64,000 bases of DNA from Streptomyces viridochromogenes (GCF_001270495.1 NZ_LGUR01000193.1:1-64000); one strand, 5' to 3'; shown: positions 1 through 8,764, counted from the stretch's first letter. The notes: generated by a model from the sequence alone, not told the origin. Made by a program: numbers and translations.

Positions 1-48
1 GGATTCCGGCGGGGCGGGACGGGGTCGGTCCGTCGCCGTTGGCGGGTG

Positions 49-543
49 TCAGCCCGCTGTGAGTCGTGCCGGTTCTATGCCTGCGACGAGGGTGGCGAGG
101 GCTTGGTCGATGTCGGGGCCGAGGTACCAGTCGCCGGTGTGGTCGAGGCCGTAGACGCGGCCTTCGGTGTCGATGGCGAGGAGGGCCTGGGTGTCGGTTT
201 CGGCGCCGAGGGGGCAGACCTCGGTGTCGAGGGCGCGGCCGAGGTCGCCCAGGGTGCGGGCCATGTGGAGGCCGTGGAGGGGGTCGAAGTGGAGCGCGGC
301 GGGGGCGATCTGGCGGCCGGGGCCGCTGGGGGTGATGTGCAGGCCGCCGAATTCGGCCCAGGCTTCCACCGCGGCGGGGAAGACGGCGTGGGTGTGGCCG
401 GCGGGTGAGGTGTGTTCGCGGAGGGTGTCGGCCCAGATCTCGGCTTGTTTGATGTCCCAGCGTCCGGGTTGCCAGCCGGCGGCGCGCAGGGCGGCGTCGA
501 CGGGGACGGGGAAGCGGGTGGTGGAGGTGCGGTCGGTGTGCAT
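49..543 (-). CDS. SUKH-3 domain immunity-like protein
   Basis: This 164-residue soluble protein has the size and pattern of a SUKH-3 domain. SUKH proteins are the immunity proteins of nuclease and deaminase toxins in bacterial polymorphic-toxin systems. Visible features are an N-terminal Trp-rich helix (AAGWQPGRWD), a central AVEAWAEFGGLHI strand-turn segment, and a C-terminal block with G-VYGLDHTGDWYLG followed by a helix. It lies 60 bases downstream of the YwqJ-type deaminase gene on the same strand, so the two look like a toxin/immunity pair in one transcript. The start is ATG with AAGGG just upstream. No signal peptide or membrane segment is visible. The family assignment is from pattern memory and the partner is inferred from adjacency. 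Confidence 0.85.
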   Translation of the reverse strand: MHTDRTSTTRFPVPVDAALRAAGWQPGRWDIKQAEIWADTLREHTSPAGHTHAVFPAAVEAWAEFGGLHITPSGPGRQIAPAALHFDPLHGLHMARTLGDLGRALDTEVCPLGAETDTQALLAIDTEGRVYGLDHTGDWYLGPDIDQALATLVAGIEPARLTAG

Positions 544-560
544 CTGCCCTTCGTTCGTCG

Positions 561-589
561 GTGCCTACGGATGTGCCTACGGATGTGCC
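561..589. repeat. 12-bp tandem repeat, about 2.4 copies
   Basis: The unit GTGCCTACGGAT is repeated at 561-572 and 573-584, followed by GTGCC at 585-589. It sits in the 60-base gap between the deaminase gene and the SUKH-3 gene, just upstream of the SUKH-3 ribosome-binding site. It may be replication slippage without function. Confidence 0.8.
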
Positions 590-603
590 GGGGGAGTGAC
601 GGG

Positions 604-1119
604 TTAGCCGTCGGTCGTCGTCGGGTCGACGATGCGGACGCCGAAGTGGGCGCTGAGGGCGGTGCAGGCGCGGCAGGGTGCGGCGAAGCTGCCGTGCAGG
701 GGGTCGCCGTCCTCGCGGATGCGGCGGGCGGTGAGTTTGGCCTGTTTGAGGGCTTTGCGGGCTTCGCCGTTGGTCATGGGTTTGCGGGCGGAGCGTTTGC
801 TGCGGGTGGCGTCGGCTGCGGCGATGTGGCGTGAGATGAGGATGGTTTCGGCACAGCGGCCGGTGAAGCGGTCGCGTTCCGAGCTGGTGAGGGTGTCGAG
901 GAAGTCCTGGACGAGGTGGTGCAGGGGTGGGGGTTGGTCGCCGCGGGCGGCGGTGCCGGTGAGGGTGGCGCCGCGGACGGAGAGGGCGGCGGCGACGGTG
1001 GGGAGTATGCCGTCGCGGCGGTGGAGGAGGGCGGGTGTGCGGGGGGCCTCGGTGGCGCTCCAGCCGATGCGAGGGTCGCCGGACTGGGCTGCGTGTGGGC
1101 CTGTCTGCGTCGCGTTCAT
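604..1119 (-). CDS. YwqJ-type nucleic acid/nucleotide deaminase domain protein
   Basis: The 171-residue protein carries both zinc and catalytic signatures of the deaminase fold: Cys-Ala-Glu at residues 89-91 (in GRCAE) and Pro-Cys-Arg-Ala-Cys at 148-152. This is the CxE plus PCxxC arrangement of the YwqJ family of polymorphic toxins. By family it would deaminate a base in nucleic acid or a nucleotide; the substrate cannot be read from sequence. No signal peptide, RHS, LXG or other export module precedes the domain, so it looks like a free-standing intracellular enzyme. I chose the ATG at 1119 because GGGAGGGG abuts the upstream ATG at 1128 with no spacing and is about 10 bases from 1119. The SUKH-3 gene follows 60 bases downstream. 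Confidence 0.85.
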   Translation of the reverse strand: MNATQTGPHAAQSGDPRIGWSATEAPRTPALLHRRDGILPTVAAALSVRGATLTGTAARGDQPPPLHHLVQDFLDTLTSSERDRFTGRCAETILISRHIAAADATRSKRSARKPMTNGEARKALKQAKLTARRIREDGDPLHGSFAAPCRACTALSAHFGVRIVDPTTTDG

Positions 1120-1280
1120 GATCGTCATCCCCTCCCGAGCATCCCCCGGGCATGCTCTCGGACGTCACAGAGTGCCAAATGGCGTGGCGGGTGCGGAAGC
1201 TGGGGCGTCGCGACACGCCCGGGTTTGGGCGGGCTGTCACGGCGGGGTGACGGCTGGTCACGGAAGCGGAGGGGGGCGTG

Positions 1281-1319
1281 ACCGGCGCCGGTGACCGGTG
1301 TCGTCGTACCGCATAGGCT
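1281..1319 (+). promoter_or_regulatory. Candidate promoter and 12-bp palindrome upstream of the WHH-SUKH gene
   Basis: The 308 bases between the divergent deaminase gene and the WHH-SUKH gene contain no convincing gene. A perfect palindrome ACCGGCGCCGGT (1281-1292) is followed by GTGACC (1291-1296) and TAGGCT (1314-1319) with 17 bases between them, a plausible -35/-10 pair for the rightward genes. The palindrome overlapping the -35 could be an operator. No binding protein can be named. Confidence 0.4.
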
Positions 1320-1436
1320 GTCGGCACCGCTTTCCATGCGGTGACGCGTGGACGCAGACGAGACAGCCGATACGTGGCGTTGTGACCCGGAGTGGTCATG
1401 GTGGCGCGTATCAGAACGCCGCAGGGGGCAACCGCG

Positions 1437-2462
1437 ATGACGACAGGTCGGCTCGGGCTGGGGGCACCTCCCGGCCGCCAGGCCGGGGGACAAGCCGCGC
1501 CGCCGAACGCTGCTTATGCCGGGCAGGTCGTGCATTTCCCGGATCCGGTCCGGGCGACCCGTCACCCGAGAGGAGTACGGGTGGACGAGCGTGGTTACCC
1601 CGATTTCTCGCCGTACGCGCGGGCGGCGGCGGAGATCGCGGAGCCGCCGCAGGGTTTTGGTGTCGATGAGTTGCGGCTGACGGACTATGTGTCGGCGAAC
1701 GCGGCGCTGGCGGCGTCGGGGCATGAACTGTGGGACACGATCCCGGCGGTGGCGACGCCGCATGGCTGGACATGGCATCACGTGGTGGGTTCGCGGCGGC
1801 TGGAGTTGGTTCCGGTCGAGGTGAAGGCGCTGTTGCGGCATCACGGTGGGATCGCGACGTCGGCGGTGGATCACGACAAGCGGGGGACGCGGCCGTTGCA
1901 GGAGACGCGGCCCGCGCATTTCCGGCTGCCGAAGTCGGGTGTGGCGGTGACGGAGGCGCAGGCGCTGGGTGTCGAGGAGGATCTCGGGTATCGGCTGCCG
2001 GGTGCGTACCGGTCGTTCCTGAAGGCGGCGGGTGGGTGTGCGCCGGTGGGGACGGCGCTGGATCCGGGGTTGGGTCTGCTGGTCGACCAGCCGTTGTTCA
2101 CGGTGCGGGACGAGGCGGCCGTCAACGACCTGGTGTATGTCAACAAGTGCTTGCGTGACCATCTGACCAAGGACTATCTGGGTGTCGGGTTCGTGCAGGG
2201 CGGGTTGCTGGCCGTGAAGGTGAAGGGCGAGCGGCTGGGGTCGGTGTGGTTCTGCGCGTACGACGACGCGCGGGATGTGGATCCTTCGTGGCCGCCGGCG
2301 GAGCGGGTGGAGCGGCTGCTGGTGCCGTGCGGTGAGGACTTCGATGCGTTTCTGTCCCGGCTGGCGGGTTCTCCGCCGGAGTTGGAGACGGTGGCGAATC
2401 TGATGGTGGACGGTGGGTTCGCGGGTGCGGTGCCCGTCGCCGCTGCGGCTGTGGGGGAGTGA
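1437..2462 (+). CDS. WHH-nuclease-like domain fused to a SUKH (SMI1/KNR4) domain
   Basis: The 341-residue protein has two parts. Residues about 60-150 carry Trp113-His114-His115, then a Gly and LVP, then His135-His136-Gly-Gly, the signature of WHH nucleases of the HNH/endonuclease VII superfamily. Residues about 175-320 are a SUKH-1 (SMI1/KNR4) domain: a helix with [18 protein letters not shown], a hydrophobic core with GLLVDQP, and [16 protein letters not shown]. Toxin-type and immunity-type folds are therefore in one chain. I prefer the ATG at 1437 (GGGGG upstream) to the GTG at 1392. The next gene begins 8 bases after the stop, so they form one operon. Whether the WHH core is still an active nuclease cannot be judged. 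Automated annotation would probably call it only an SMI1/KNR4 protein. Confidence 0.82.
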   Translation: MTTGRLGLGAPPGRQAGGQAAPPNAAYAGQVVHFPDPVRATRHPRGVRVDERGYPDFSPYARAAAEIAEPPQGFGVDELRLTDYVSANAALAASGHELWDTIPAVATPHGWTWHHVVGSRRLELVPVEVKALLRHHGGIATSAVDHDKRGTRPLQETRPAHFRLPKSGVAVTEAQALGVEEDLGYRLPGAYRSFLKAAGGCAPVGTALDPGLGLLVDQPLFTVRDEAAVNDLVYVNKCLRDHLTKDYLGVGFVQGGLLAVKVKGERLGSVWFCAYDDARDVDPSWPPAERVERLLVPCGEDFDAFLSRLAGSPPELETVANLMVDGGFAGAVPVAAAAVGE

Positions 2463-2470
2463 GCTTCGCG

Positions 2471-5317
2471 ATGGTGACGTTCGCGCAGGCGCAGGAGCGT
2501 GCGGAAGAGTGGATCAACGGTGATGTGCCGTCGTATCAGCATCGTGAGGTGCGGGTGCGGGAGTTCGGGCTCGGGTTCGTGGTGTGGGCCGAGGACCGTT
2601 CGGACGGGCCGAGTTCGGACGGGGGCGCGCAGCGGCTGGTGATCGCCCGGGACAGCGGGGAGGCCACGTTGTGGCCGTCGCTGCCGGTGGGTGAGGTGAT
2701 TCGCCGGTACGAGGAGGAGTACGGCCGTGGGGACGCGGTCGCCGAGCCGGCGCCGGCTGCTCCGGCTCGGGTGGATCTGAATCAGACGTCGTTCTTGTTG
2801 ACGCCGCCGGAGTGGTTGCAGGAGGCGGCGGACAAGCTGGGGATTCAGGGCCGGGACGGCGGGGACGGGGGCGCGGATTCGGCTTCGGCTTCGGCTTCTG
2901 GTTCGGGGTCGGGGTCGGTTTCGGGGTCCGACGGCGGTGGTGTGTCTGGTGCCGGGGCGCTTCCTGAGACGCAGGGCGGGGTTCCGGTGGGCGCGGCCGG
3001 GCCGCCGTCGACGCCTCCGCCTGCGGCGCCGGTGCCCGGTGTGCCCGAGGGGGCGACTCCCTGGGCCGGTACGGACACCAACGCCGATGCCGGTGAGGAC
3101 CGTTCCGTGCCGTTGCCGGAGACCGTGTTCGCGCCGCCGTTGAGCGGTGACGACGCGACGCCGCCGGACGCCAAGACGGCGCTGATGTCGGGCGGCAGCC
3201 AGCTTCCCTCGACGGCGATCGAGCCGGCGCTGGACGAGCCGGACACGCCGGGTGCGCCGACACCGCCTCCGCCGCCGGGGGCGCCTTCGTACGGCTATCC
3301 GCAGGGTGCCGGTGTGCCGGGTACGCCTCCGCCGGGTGCCACGCCGCCGTCCGCGCCCTCCTACGGCTATCCGCAGGGCGGGCCGCAGGCGCCGGGTGGT
3401 CCCGAGACGCCGGGTCGGCCGCTCGCGCCGAACGCCGGGGACATCGCCGATGCCGCGACGAGCAAGGCGGCGCCTCCTCGTGCGCGGGGTGGGGCGACGC
3501 CGCCTCCGCCTCCTCAGCCCCCGGCGGCTCCGGGTACGCCGGCGGCTCCGGGTACGCCTGGTGCGCCGGGTACGCCGGCGGCTCCTGGTATGTCGGGTGC
3601 GCCGGGTGCTCCGGGGGGTGGGTACGTTCCGACGCAGCTGGTGTCGGCGCTGGGTCCCGATGGTCCCGAGGGTGCCGCCGGGCCGGGGATTCCGCAGCCG
3701 CCCGGTACGCCGGGGGCCCCTGGGATGCCCGGCGCGCCGAATCCTCCGGGCGCCCCCAACCCGCCCGGTACGCCCGGCGGTACGCCCCCCGGCGGGGTGC
3801 ACCATGCCGCCACCGTGCTGGCCGACCCGAACCAGATGGGCGGCGCGCCGCAGCCACCGGGGCCTCCTGGTGTGCCGGGTGCTCCGGGTGCGCCGAATCC
3901 GCACGGCATCCCCAACCCGCCCGGTGCTCCGGGTGCACCGGGCATGCCGGGCGGCCCCGGCGCGCCGCAGCCTCCGGGTGCTCCGGGTATGCCGGGCGCT
4001 CCGGGTTCCTCGGATGGTGCTCGCGGTGCCGTGCACCACGCGGAGACCGTGCTGGCCGCGCCCCCGGTGGGCGGCCCCGGTGTGCCTCCGCCGCCACCGG
4101 CGCCGGGCGCGCCGCAGCCGCCCGGCGCTCCGGGGATGCCTCCGGGCGGTCCCGGCATGCCACCTGCCGGTCCCGGTATGCCGCCCGGTGGTGCCGGGAT
4201 GGCGCCGCCCGGTGCCCCTCAGCCCCCCGTGCCTCCGGGGGCGGTTCCTCCGCAGCCCGGGCACCCTGGTCAGCCTGGGCAGCCCGGTCAGCCCGCGCCG
4301 GGGCAGCCCTCGGCGTACGGTTATCCCCAACAACCCGTCGGCCAGCCGACCGTCGGCCCCGGCTATCAGGCCGTTCTCCGCTACCGGGCGCAGGACGGGT
4401 CGGAGCAGCAGCTGATCCGGCGTTCGGCGCCGGGTACGCCGCATCCGGAGTGGCAGATCTTCCATGAGCTGCGGGGCATGAACGTGCCGCCGGACCAGGT
4501 GCTGGAGCTGCACACGGAGCTGGAGTCGTGTGAGCTGCCGGGTGCGTACTGTGCGCGGATGATCCGGGAGCAGTGGCCGCAGGCGCGGATCACGTCGATC
4601 GCGCCGTACGGCACGGATCACGCGAGCCGGCAGCAGGGCATGCAGCAACTGCTGGCGCACCAGGGCGAGTTGCACCAGGTGGCCGACGGGCCCGCCCGCC
4701 CGGCGCCGGTGCGTGCGCCGTTGCCGCAGGTGCAGCCGGTGCCGCCGGTTCCGCCGGAGGGTGTGGCGCAGGAGCTGGCGGGGGCGTTCGGGCCGGGGTT
4801 GTTCCGGTTCGAGCAGGCCGCCGTGTCGCGGCAGGGTGTGCCGCCGGTCGTGGCGCACAGCCTGATGGTGGGCGGTCTGCCGCTGGACATGGGTCCGTTC
4901 TTCTGGGCGCAGGCCCAGCCGGGACGGCCTGTTCCGACGCTGGCGGAGCTGGCGCAGGAGCGCGGGGTGCAGCCGGCGTCGGACGCGGGCTCGTATCTCG
5001 TCATGGGCAGCGACTTCGGCAAGGCGCTGTGTGTGCAGTACGGGACGGCGCACATCGTCGCCGTGCCGGTGGAGGCGGGGCCGGGTGGTGCGCCCGTACC
5101 GCCGCAGTTCGTGAACACGGGGCTGCCCGAGTTCCAGCGCTGCCTGGCGCTGCTGGGCCGGATGTGGCGTCTTCGCTTCGGCCTGAACCAGGAGCAGGCG
5201 GGCCGTTGGACCGTCGACTTCCAGGCTCAGCTCGCCGCCCTCGACCCGGCGGCGCTCGGGTCGCCGGAAAGCTGGTGGTCGGTGCTGCTGGAGCAGATGT
5301 GGGACGGGTTGTTGTGA
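2471..5317 (+). CDS. Imm35 / Gly-Pro-rich linker / XOO_2897-type deaminase / SUKH-4 multidomain protein
   Basis: This 948-residue protein has four regions. Residues 1-80 ([14 protein letters not shown]...) match the YrhB/Imm35 immunity family. Residues about 130-615 are extremely rich in Pro, Gly and Ala, with collagen-like GAPG repeats. Residues about 630-735 carry His658-Pro-Glu660 and Cys687-x6-Cys694 (CELPGAYC), the zinc and catalytic signature of XOO_2897-like deaminases of polymorphic toxins. Residues about 765-948 form a SUKH-4 domain ending in [15 protein letters not shown] deaminase is thus bracketed by two immunity-type domains. The ATG at 2471 is chosen over GTG 2459 because the family N terminus begins there and GGGGGAG lies 11 bases upstream. 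No signal peptide or membrane segment is seen. The role is unknown; an intracellular self-inhibited base editor is possible but inferred. Confidence 0.85.
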   Translation: MVTFAQAQERAEEWINGDVPSYQHREVRVREFGLGFVVWAEDRSDGPSSDGGAQRLVIARDSGEATLWPSLPVGEVIRRYEEEYGRGDAVAEPAPAAPARVDLNQTSFLLTPPEWLQEAADKLGIQGRDGGDGGADSASASASGSGSGSVSGSDGGGVSGAGALPETQGGVPVGAAGPPSTPPPAAPVPGVPEGATPWAGTDTNADAGEDRSVPLPETVFAPPLSGDDATPPDAKTALMSGGSQLPSTAIEPALDEPDTPGAPTPPPPPGAPSYGYPQGAGVPGTPPPGATPPSAPSYGYPQGGPQAPGGPETPGRPLAPNAGDIADAATSKAAPPRARGGATPPPPPQPPAAPGTPAAPGTPGAPGTPAAPGMSGAPGAPGGGYVPTQLVSALGPDGPEGAAGPGIPQPPGTPGAPGMPGAPNPPGAPNPPGTPGGTPPGGVHHAATVLADPNQMGGAPQPPGPPGVPGAPGAPNPHGIPNPPGAPGAPGMPGGPGAPQPPGAPGMPGAPGSSDGARGAVHHAETVLAAPPVGGPGVPPPPPAPGAPQPPGAPGMPPGGPGMPPAGPGMPPGGAGMAPPGAPQPPVPPGAVPPQPGHPGQPGQPGQPAPGQPSAYGYPQQPVGQPTVGPGYQAVLRYRAQDGSEQQLIRRSAPGTPHPEWQIFHELRGMNVPPDQVLELHTELESCELPGAYCARMIREQWPQARITSIAPYGTDHASRQQGMQQLLAHQGELHQVADGPARPAPVRAPLPQVQPVPPVPPEGVAQELAGAFGPGLFRFEQAAVSRQGVPPVVAHSLMVGGLPLDMGPFFWAQAQPGRPVPTLAELAQERGVQPASDAGSYLVMGSDFGKALCVQYGTAHIVAVPVEAGPGGAPVPPQFVNTGLPEFQRCLALLGRMWRLRFGLNQEQAGRWTVDFQAQLAALDPAALGSPESWWSVLLEQMWDGLL

Positions 5318-5347
5318 CGGCCGTTCGGCTGTTTGTCGTGAGGTGAG

Positions 5348-5375
5348 GGCAGCCGGGTGATGTCACCCGGCTGCC
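5348..5375 (+). terminator. Perfect 13-bp hairpin after the multidomain deaminase gene
   Basis: Bases 5348-5360 and 5363-5375 are perfect inverted repeats separated by two bases (GC-rich stem GGCAGCCGGGTGA). The hairpin begins 31 bases after the stop codon and has no T-tract, as is usual for Streptomyces. Confidence 0.75.
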
Positions 5376-5411
5376 GCTGACCGCCGCCGCTGAGGCGTGC
5401 GGGGTGCGCAG

Positions 5412-5450
5412 GGGCCGGCTCCCGGTTGTACGACCGGGAGCCGGCCCTTT
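5412..5450 (+). terminator. Perfect 15-bp hairpin with short T-run
   Basis: Bases 5412-5426 and 5433-5447 are perfect inverted repeats around the loop TGTACG, followed by TTT. This second terminator insulates the toxin-like operon from the DivIVA-like gene. Apart from these hairpins, I see nothing else definite in 5318-5657. Confidence 0.85.
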
Positions 5451-5657
5451 CGTATGCGCTCTTCGTCGTTTTGCGCGCCGTTCGTCCTTCCGCGCGCCGC
5501 TGGTCTTCGTGTGCGCCGCTCGGCGTGCCTCCGTGCCTCCGTGCCCCCGCGCGGTGCCTCCTGCGCGGAGTGTCGCGTTATGAACGCTTCCGCCCGATAC
5601 ATCAAGATGTGCGCTAAATCATCATTTCGCATCCGTTCGGCGGAGAGGGGTTCCAGG

Positions 5658-6545
5658 ATGAGCAGCGCACCGGTCCCGCTCTACGACTTCGTGGTCGTAA
5701 GAGGGCGTGGCTACCGTCCCGAACAGGTCGACGCCTACATCGACGCCCTCTTCCGGGACCGTGACGCCGCCTGGGAGCGGGCCGCCCGGCTCACCGTGCT
5801 CGCCCGGGAGATGGACGAGGAGGCGGAGCGGCTGCGGGAGGTGGTGGCGGAGCTCGCCCCGCAGACGTACGAGGAGCTCGGGGGGCGTGCGCGGCGGCTT
5901 TTCGAGATGGTGGAGGAGGAGGCCGCGGCCGTGCGGGAGGGAGCGCGGCAGGAGACGCAGCGGCTGATGGAGGAGGCGCAGTCGTATGCGGACGAGGTGC
6001 GGGACGCGGCGCAGGCGCACGCCGACGCCGTGAGCGCCGAAGCCGAGGAGTGGGCCCGTCAGCGGTTGCTCGCGGCACGCGCGGAGGCGGGCGAGGCGCG
6101 TATCGCCGCCCGGCGTGATGTGAAGGAGGAGCGCGGGGAGGTGCTCGGCCCGTTGCGCCAGGCGCGGCAGCAGACCGCCGGCCTGGTGGCGCGGCAGGCC
6201 AAGGAGCACGCCGAGCGGTTGGCGGAGGCCGAGCGGGAGGCCGAGCGCCGGTTGGCCGCGCTGGAGAAATCGGAGAAGGAGGGCGTGGCGCGGGCCGAGG
6301 CGTCGTTGGCCGAGGCGGAGCAGGAGCTCGCCGACGCGCGGGCCTCCGCCGAGCGGTTGCAGGAGGAGGCGACGGCGCGGGCGGCGGAGCTGCTGGAGCA
6401 GGCCCGCGAGCGGACGGAGCGGATCGCCCGGGAGACCGAGCGGGTGCTGCGTGAGCACGGGGAGATGTGGGACGAGGTGCGGTTGCAGATGGACCAGATG
6501 CGCAACAGCCTGTCGACGCTGGAGCGGCAGGCGGCAATGGAGTGA
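5658..6545 (+). CDS. DivIVA-like coiled-coil protein (cellulose-binding protein family)
   Basis: The 295-residue protein begins with a short DivIVA-type N-terminal segment (VRGRGYRPEQVDAYIDALF), in which the Gly-Tyr-x-x-x-Gln-Val-Asp core is typical. An almost uninterrupted Glu/Arg/Ala-rich coiled coil runs from about residue 35 to the end. Streptomyces relatives are annotated cellulose-binding protein; the family includes cytoskeletal proteins such as FilP and Scy that help organise polar growth. No membrane segment is present. The ATG at 5658 follows GGAGAGGGG; the frame stays open for about 260 bases upstream but has no good start there. A scaffold role at tips or septa is likely by family but unproven for this paralogue. 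Confidence 0.85.
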   Translation: MSSAPVPLYDFVVVRGRGYRPEQVDAYIDALFRDRDAAWERAARLTVLAREMDEEAERLREVVAELAPQTYEELGGRARRLFEMVEEEAAAVREGARQETQRLMEEAQSYADEVRDAAQAHADAVSAEAEEWARQRLLAARAEAGEARIAARRDVKEERGEVLGPLRQARQQTAGLVARQAKEHAERLAEAEREAERRLAALEKSEKEGVARAEASLAEAEQELADARASAERLQEEATARAAELLEQARERTERIARETERVLREHGEMWDEVRLQMDQMRNSLSTLERQAAME

Positions 6546-6546
6546 G

Positions 6547-6583
6547 ACCGGGGCGGGGGTCCGGCGAGGACCCCGCCCCCGGT
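6547..6583. terminator. GC-rich hairpin between convergent genes
   Basis: Bases 6547-6562 and 6568-6583 form a 16-position stem with two internal mismatches and the loop GGCGA, directly after the DivIVA-like gene stop. It could act on both strands. Confidence 0.7.
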
Positions 6584-6654
6584 CCTGCCTTGGTCCTGCC
6601 TTGGTCCTGCCCGGTCCCTGCCCGGTCCCGACTCCGGTCCCGACTCCGGCCCCG
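6581..6654. repeat. Degenerate 11-12 bp tandem repeats
   Basis: Successive units read GGTCCTGCCTT (three), GGTCCCTGCCC, then GGTCCCGACTCC (two). They fill the gap between two convergent genes, overlap no coding frame I accept, and are probably slippage products. Confidence 0.8.
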
Positions 6655-6677
6655 ACCCGATGTCGAGAAGCGGGTGC

Positions 6678-8288
6678 CTAGTTCCCCCTCCGCACCGCCC
6701 CCGCCAGAATCCACCCCTCCACGGCCTCGTACTGCCGCCGCTGTTCCTCCGACTTCTCCCGCCCCGACAGGACCGTCCCCAGCCACCCGAGGAGGAAGCC
6801 GGCCGGGATCGACACGAGTCCGGGCGTGGTGAAGGGGAACCAGTTGAAGTCGGCGTCGGGGAACGCCGAGACCGGCGACCCGGAGACGAGATTGGTTCCC
6901 GGCATCAGCACCAGCACCACCACCGAGCCGCCGATCAGCGTCCACATCAGTCCGGCCCGGGTGTAGCGGCGCCAGAAGAGGCTGTAGACGAGGGCCGGGG
7001 CGATCGCCGAGGCGCCCAGCGTGAAGGACAGGGTCACCAGCGGCTGGAGGCTGCGGTGCTGGACCATCGTCGCCAGCACGATCGCCGGGACCCCCACGCC
7101 CAGCGCGGACAGCCGCGCCACCATCATCTCGCGGCGGCCGGACAGCTCCCGTAGCCGCACGGCGAACACGTCATGGGCGAGGGAGTTCGCGCAGGCCAGG
7201 ATCATGCCGGCCACCGAGGCGAGCACGGTCAGGAAGATGGCCGTGGTGACCGCCGTGAAGAGCAGGGTCTCCGCGGTGGAGACCTCGGCGCCGAACGCGG
7301 CCCTGGAGCCCAGCAGATACGCCGTGTTGCCCTGCGGGTCCGCCCCGGCGATCACCTCCCGCCCGATCAGCGCCGTCGCGCCGAAGCCGACGACCGTGAT
7401 CACCAGCACGAACAGCGCCACGATCGACACCGCCCACGACATCGAGCGGCGCACCTGACGCGCGCCGGTCGCCGTGTACATGCGCATGGTGATGTGCGGC
7501 AGCACCGCACCGCCGAGGACGACCGCGAGCTGGGAGCTGATCATGTCGAGGCGGGGGTGCGGGCCGCCCGCGAACTGCAGGCCCGACTCCAGGAACGCCG
7601 AGCCGACCCCGCTCTGCCGCGCCGCCGTGTCGAACAGTGCGCCGGGGTCCCAGTCGAACCGCGCCAGCAACAGGAGGGCGACCACCGCGCCCGACCCGAG
7701 CAGCATCACGATCTTCAGGATCTGGATGAGCGCGGTGCCCTTCATCCCGCCGATCGCCGCGTAGCTGATCATCAGCACGCCGAGGCCGACGATGCACCCC
7801 GTCTTCAGCGAGTCGCCCGAGAAGCCCAGGATGAACGCCAGCAACTGCCCGGTCCCCGCCAACTGCACCAGCATCAGCGGCACCAGCGCGGCCAGCGTCA
7901 CCGCGCACGCGGCGATGCGCACGCTCCGGCCCGGCATCCGGCGGGCCAGCGCGTCGCCCATGGTGAACCGGCCCGCGTTGCGCAGGGGTTCGGCCAGCAG
8001 GAACATCAGCAGCATCAGCGACAGGGCGGTGCTCAGCGCCAGCACGATGCCGTCGTAGCCGCACAGCGCGACCACGCCGGTCGTGCCCAGCACGGTCGCC
8101 GCGCTGATGTAGTCGCCCGCGATCGCCAGGCCGTTGCGCACGGGGGACAGCGAGCTGTAACCCGTGTAGAACTCGTCGAGGTCGTCCCGGTCCGGGCCCG
8201 TCATCACGCACAGCAGCAGCGTGATGGTGGCCACGGCACAGAACGCGACCAGCGACATCGCCTGCGCGTCTCCGCTGAAGTCCGTCAT
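6678..8288 (-). CDS. Sodium:solute symporter (ActP-like cation/acetate symporter)
   Basis: The 536-residue polytopic membrane protein has about 13 hydrophobic segments. It shows the solute:sodium symporter pattern: FYTGYSSLSPVRNGLAIAGD near the N terminus (substrate and sodium region), a GGMKGTALIQ loop, and a conserved GATALIG core. The closest described group is the cation acetate symporters that take up short-chain carboxylates in the plasma membrane. The ATG overlaps the stop of the upstream DUF485 gene by four bases, the same pairing as yjcH-actP in enterobacteria, so the two genes are translationally coupled. The open frame extends further upstream, but that part is out of the DUF485 reading frame and is not family-like. 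The substrate is not certain. Confidence 0.9.
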   Translation of the reverse strand: MTDFSGDAQAMSLVAFCAVATITLLLCVMTGPDRDDLDEFYTGYSSLSPVRNGLAIAGDYISAATVLGTTGVVALCGYDGIVLALSTALSLMLLMFLLAEPLRNAGRFTMGDALARRMPGRSVRIAACAVTLAALVPLMLVQLAGTGQLLAFILGFSGDSLKTGCIVGLGVLMISYAAIGGMKGTALIQILKIVMLLGSGAVVALLLLARFDWDPGALFDTAARQSGVGSAFLESGLQFAGGPHPRLDMISSQLAVVLGGAVLPHITMRMYTATGARQVRRSMSWAVSIVALFVLVITVVGFGATALIGREVIAGADPQGNTAYLLGSRAAFGAEVSTAETLLFTAVTTAIFLTVLASVAGMILACANSLAHDVFAVRLRELSGRREMMVARLSALGVGVPAIVLATMVQHRSLQPLVTLSFTLGASAIAPALVYSLFWRRYTRAGLMWTLIGGSVVVLVLMPGTNLVSGSPVSAFPDADFNWFPFTTPGLVSIPAGFLLGWLGTVLSGREKSEEQRRQYEAVEGWILAGAVRRGN

Positions 8289-8764
8289 CGTCCCGTCCCC
8301 CGGTTCCCCGACTCCCGCTTGGCGTCCACCTCGGCCAGCTTGCGGATGCGGTCCGCGAGCGGGTCGACGTAACGGCGGGCCGTGTGCTCGTACAGACCTA
8401 TCGCCAGCCAGGTGACGGGCAGTTGGATCAGCGCGAGCAGCAGGCCGACGGGCAGCCCCTCGGTGACCGTGCCCGTCATGAACCCGGGCGCGAACGCGGA
8501 CAGGATCAAAAAGAGGGTGAAGTAGCCGAGCGCGGTGAGCGTCGCCACGCGCCGCTGCCAGCGGTAGGCGCTGCGCAGGATCCGCAGGTCGCTGTGGTGC
8601 CCGAGGGGCGGGTGGTCGGAGGTCCGGTGGTGCGGGGGTGGCTGCGGTGGGGCCGGGGTCTGCCAGGGATAGGTGTCGTAGGCGTCGTAGGTGTTGTACG
8701 ACGGTGATGACGTGTCGCCCGGGCCGTACTGGTACGGCGGTGACGGGTCGAAGGACGGGGACAT
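8285..8764 (-). CDS. DUF485 small membrane protein, symporter partner
   Basis: The 159-residue protein has a Pro/Tyr-rich cytoplasmic N terminus of about 55 residues. The DUF485 core follows: a basic helix (LRILRSAYRWQRRVATLTAL) and two membrane segments at about 77-97 and 105-127, ending with YVDPLADRIRKLAEVDAKRE. DUF485 proteins accompany acetate-type symporters and are assumed to help their assembly or function. It overlaps the symporter start by ATGA. It is the first gene of the operon, with the promoter presumably in 8765-8944. Confidence 0.88.
   Translation of the reverse strand: MSPSFDPSPPYQYGPGDTSSPSYNTYDAYDTYPWQTPAPPQPPPHHRTSDHPPLGHHSDLRILRSAYRWQRRVATLTALGYFTLFLILSAFAPGFMTGTVTEGLPVGLLLALIQLPVTWLAIGLYEHTARRYVDPLADRIRKLAEVDAKRESGNRGTGR

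Noticed and set aside
3500..4320. Regular GC-rich repeats resembling a repeat array or CRISPR
   Set aside because: The repeats are in frame with GAPG/PPG codons of one protein and lack constant-length spacers.
2174..5053. A long open frame (over 950 codons) on the minus strand opposite the Imm35-deaminase-SUKH-4 gene
   Set aside because: It is Arg/Pro/His-rich low-complexity sequence, lacks domains, and arises from the GC-rich codon bias and repeats of the sense gene.
6581..6654. Tandem 11-12 bp units considered as a CRISPR or an iteron origin
   Set aside because: The units are contiguous, degenerate and without spacers or AT-rich DNA; they lie in a simple gap between convergent genes.
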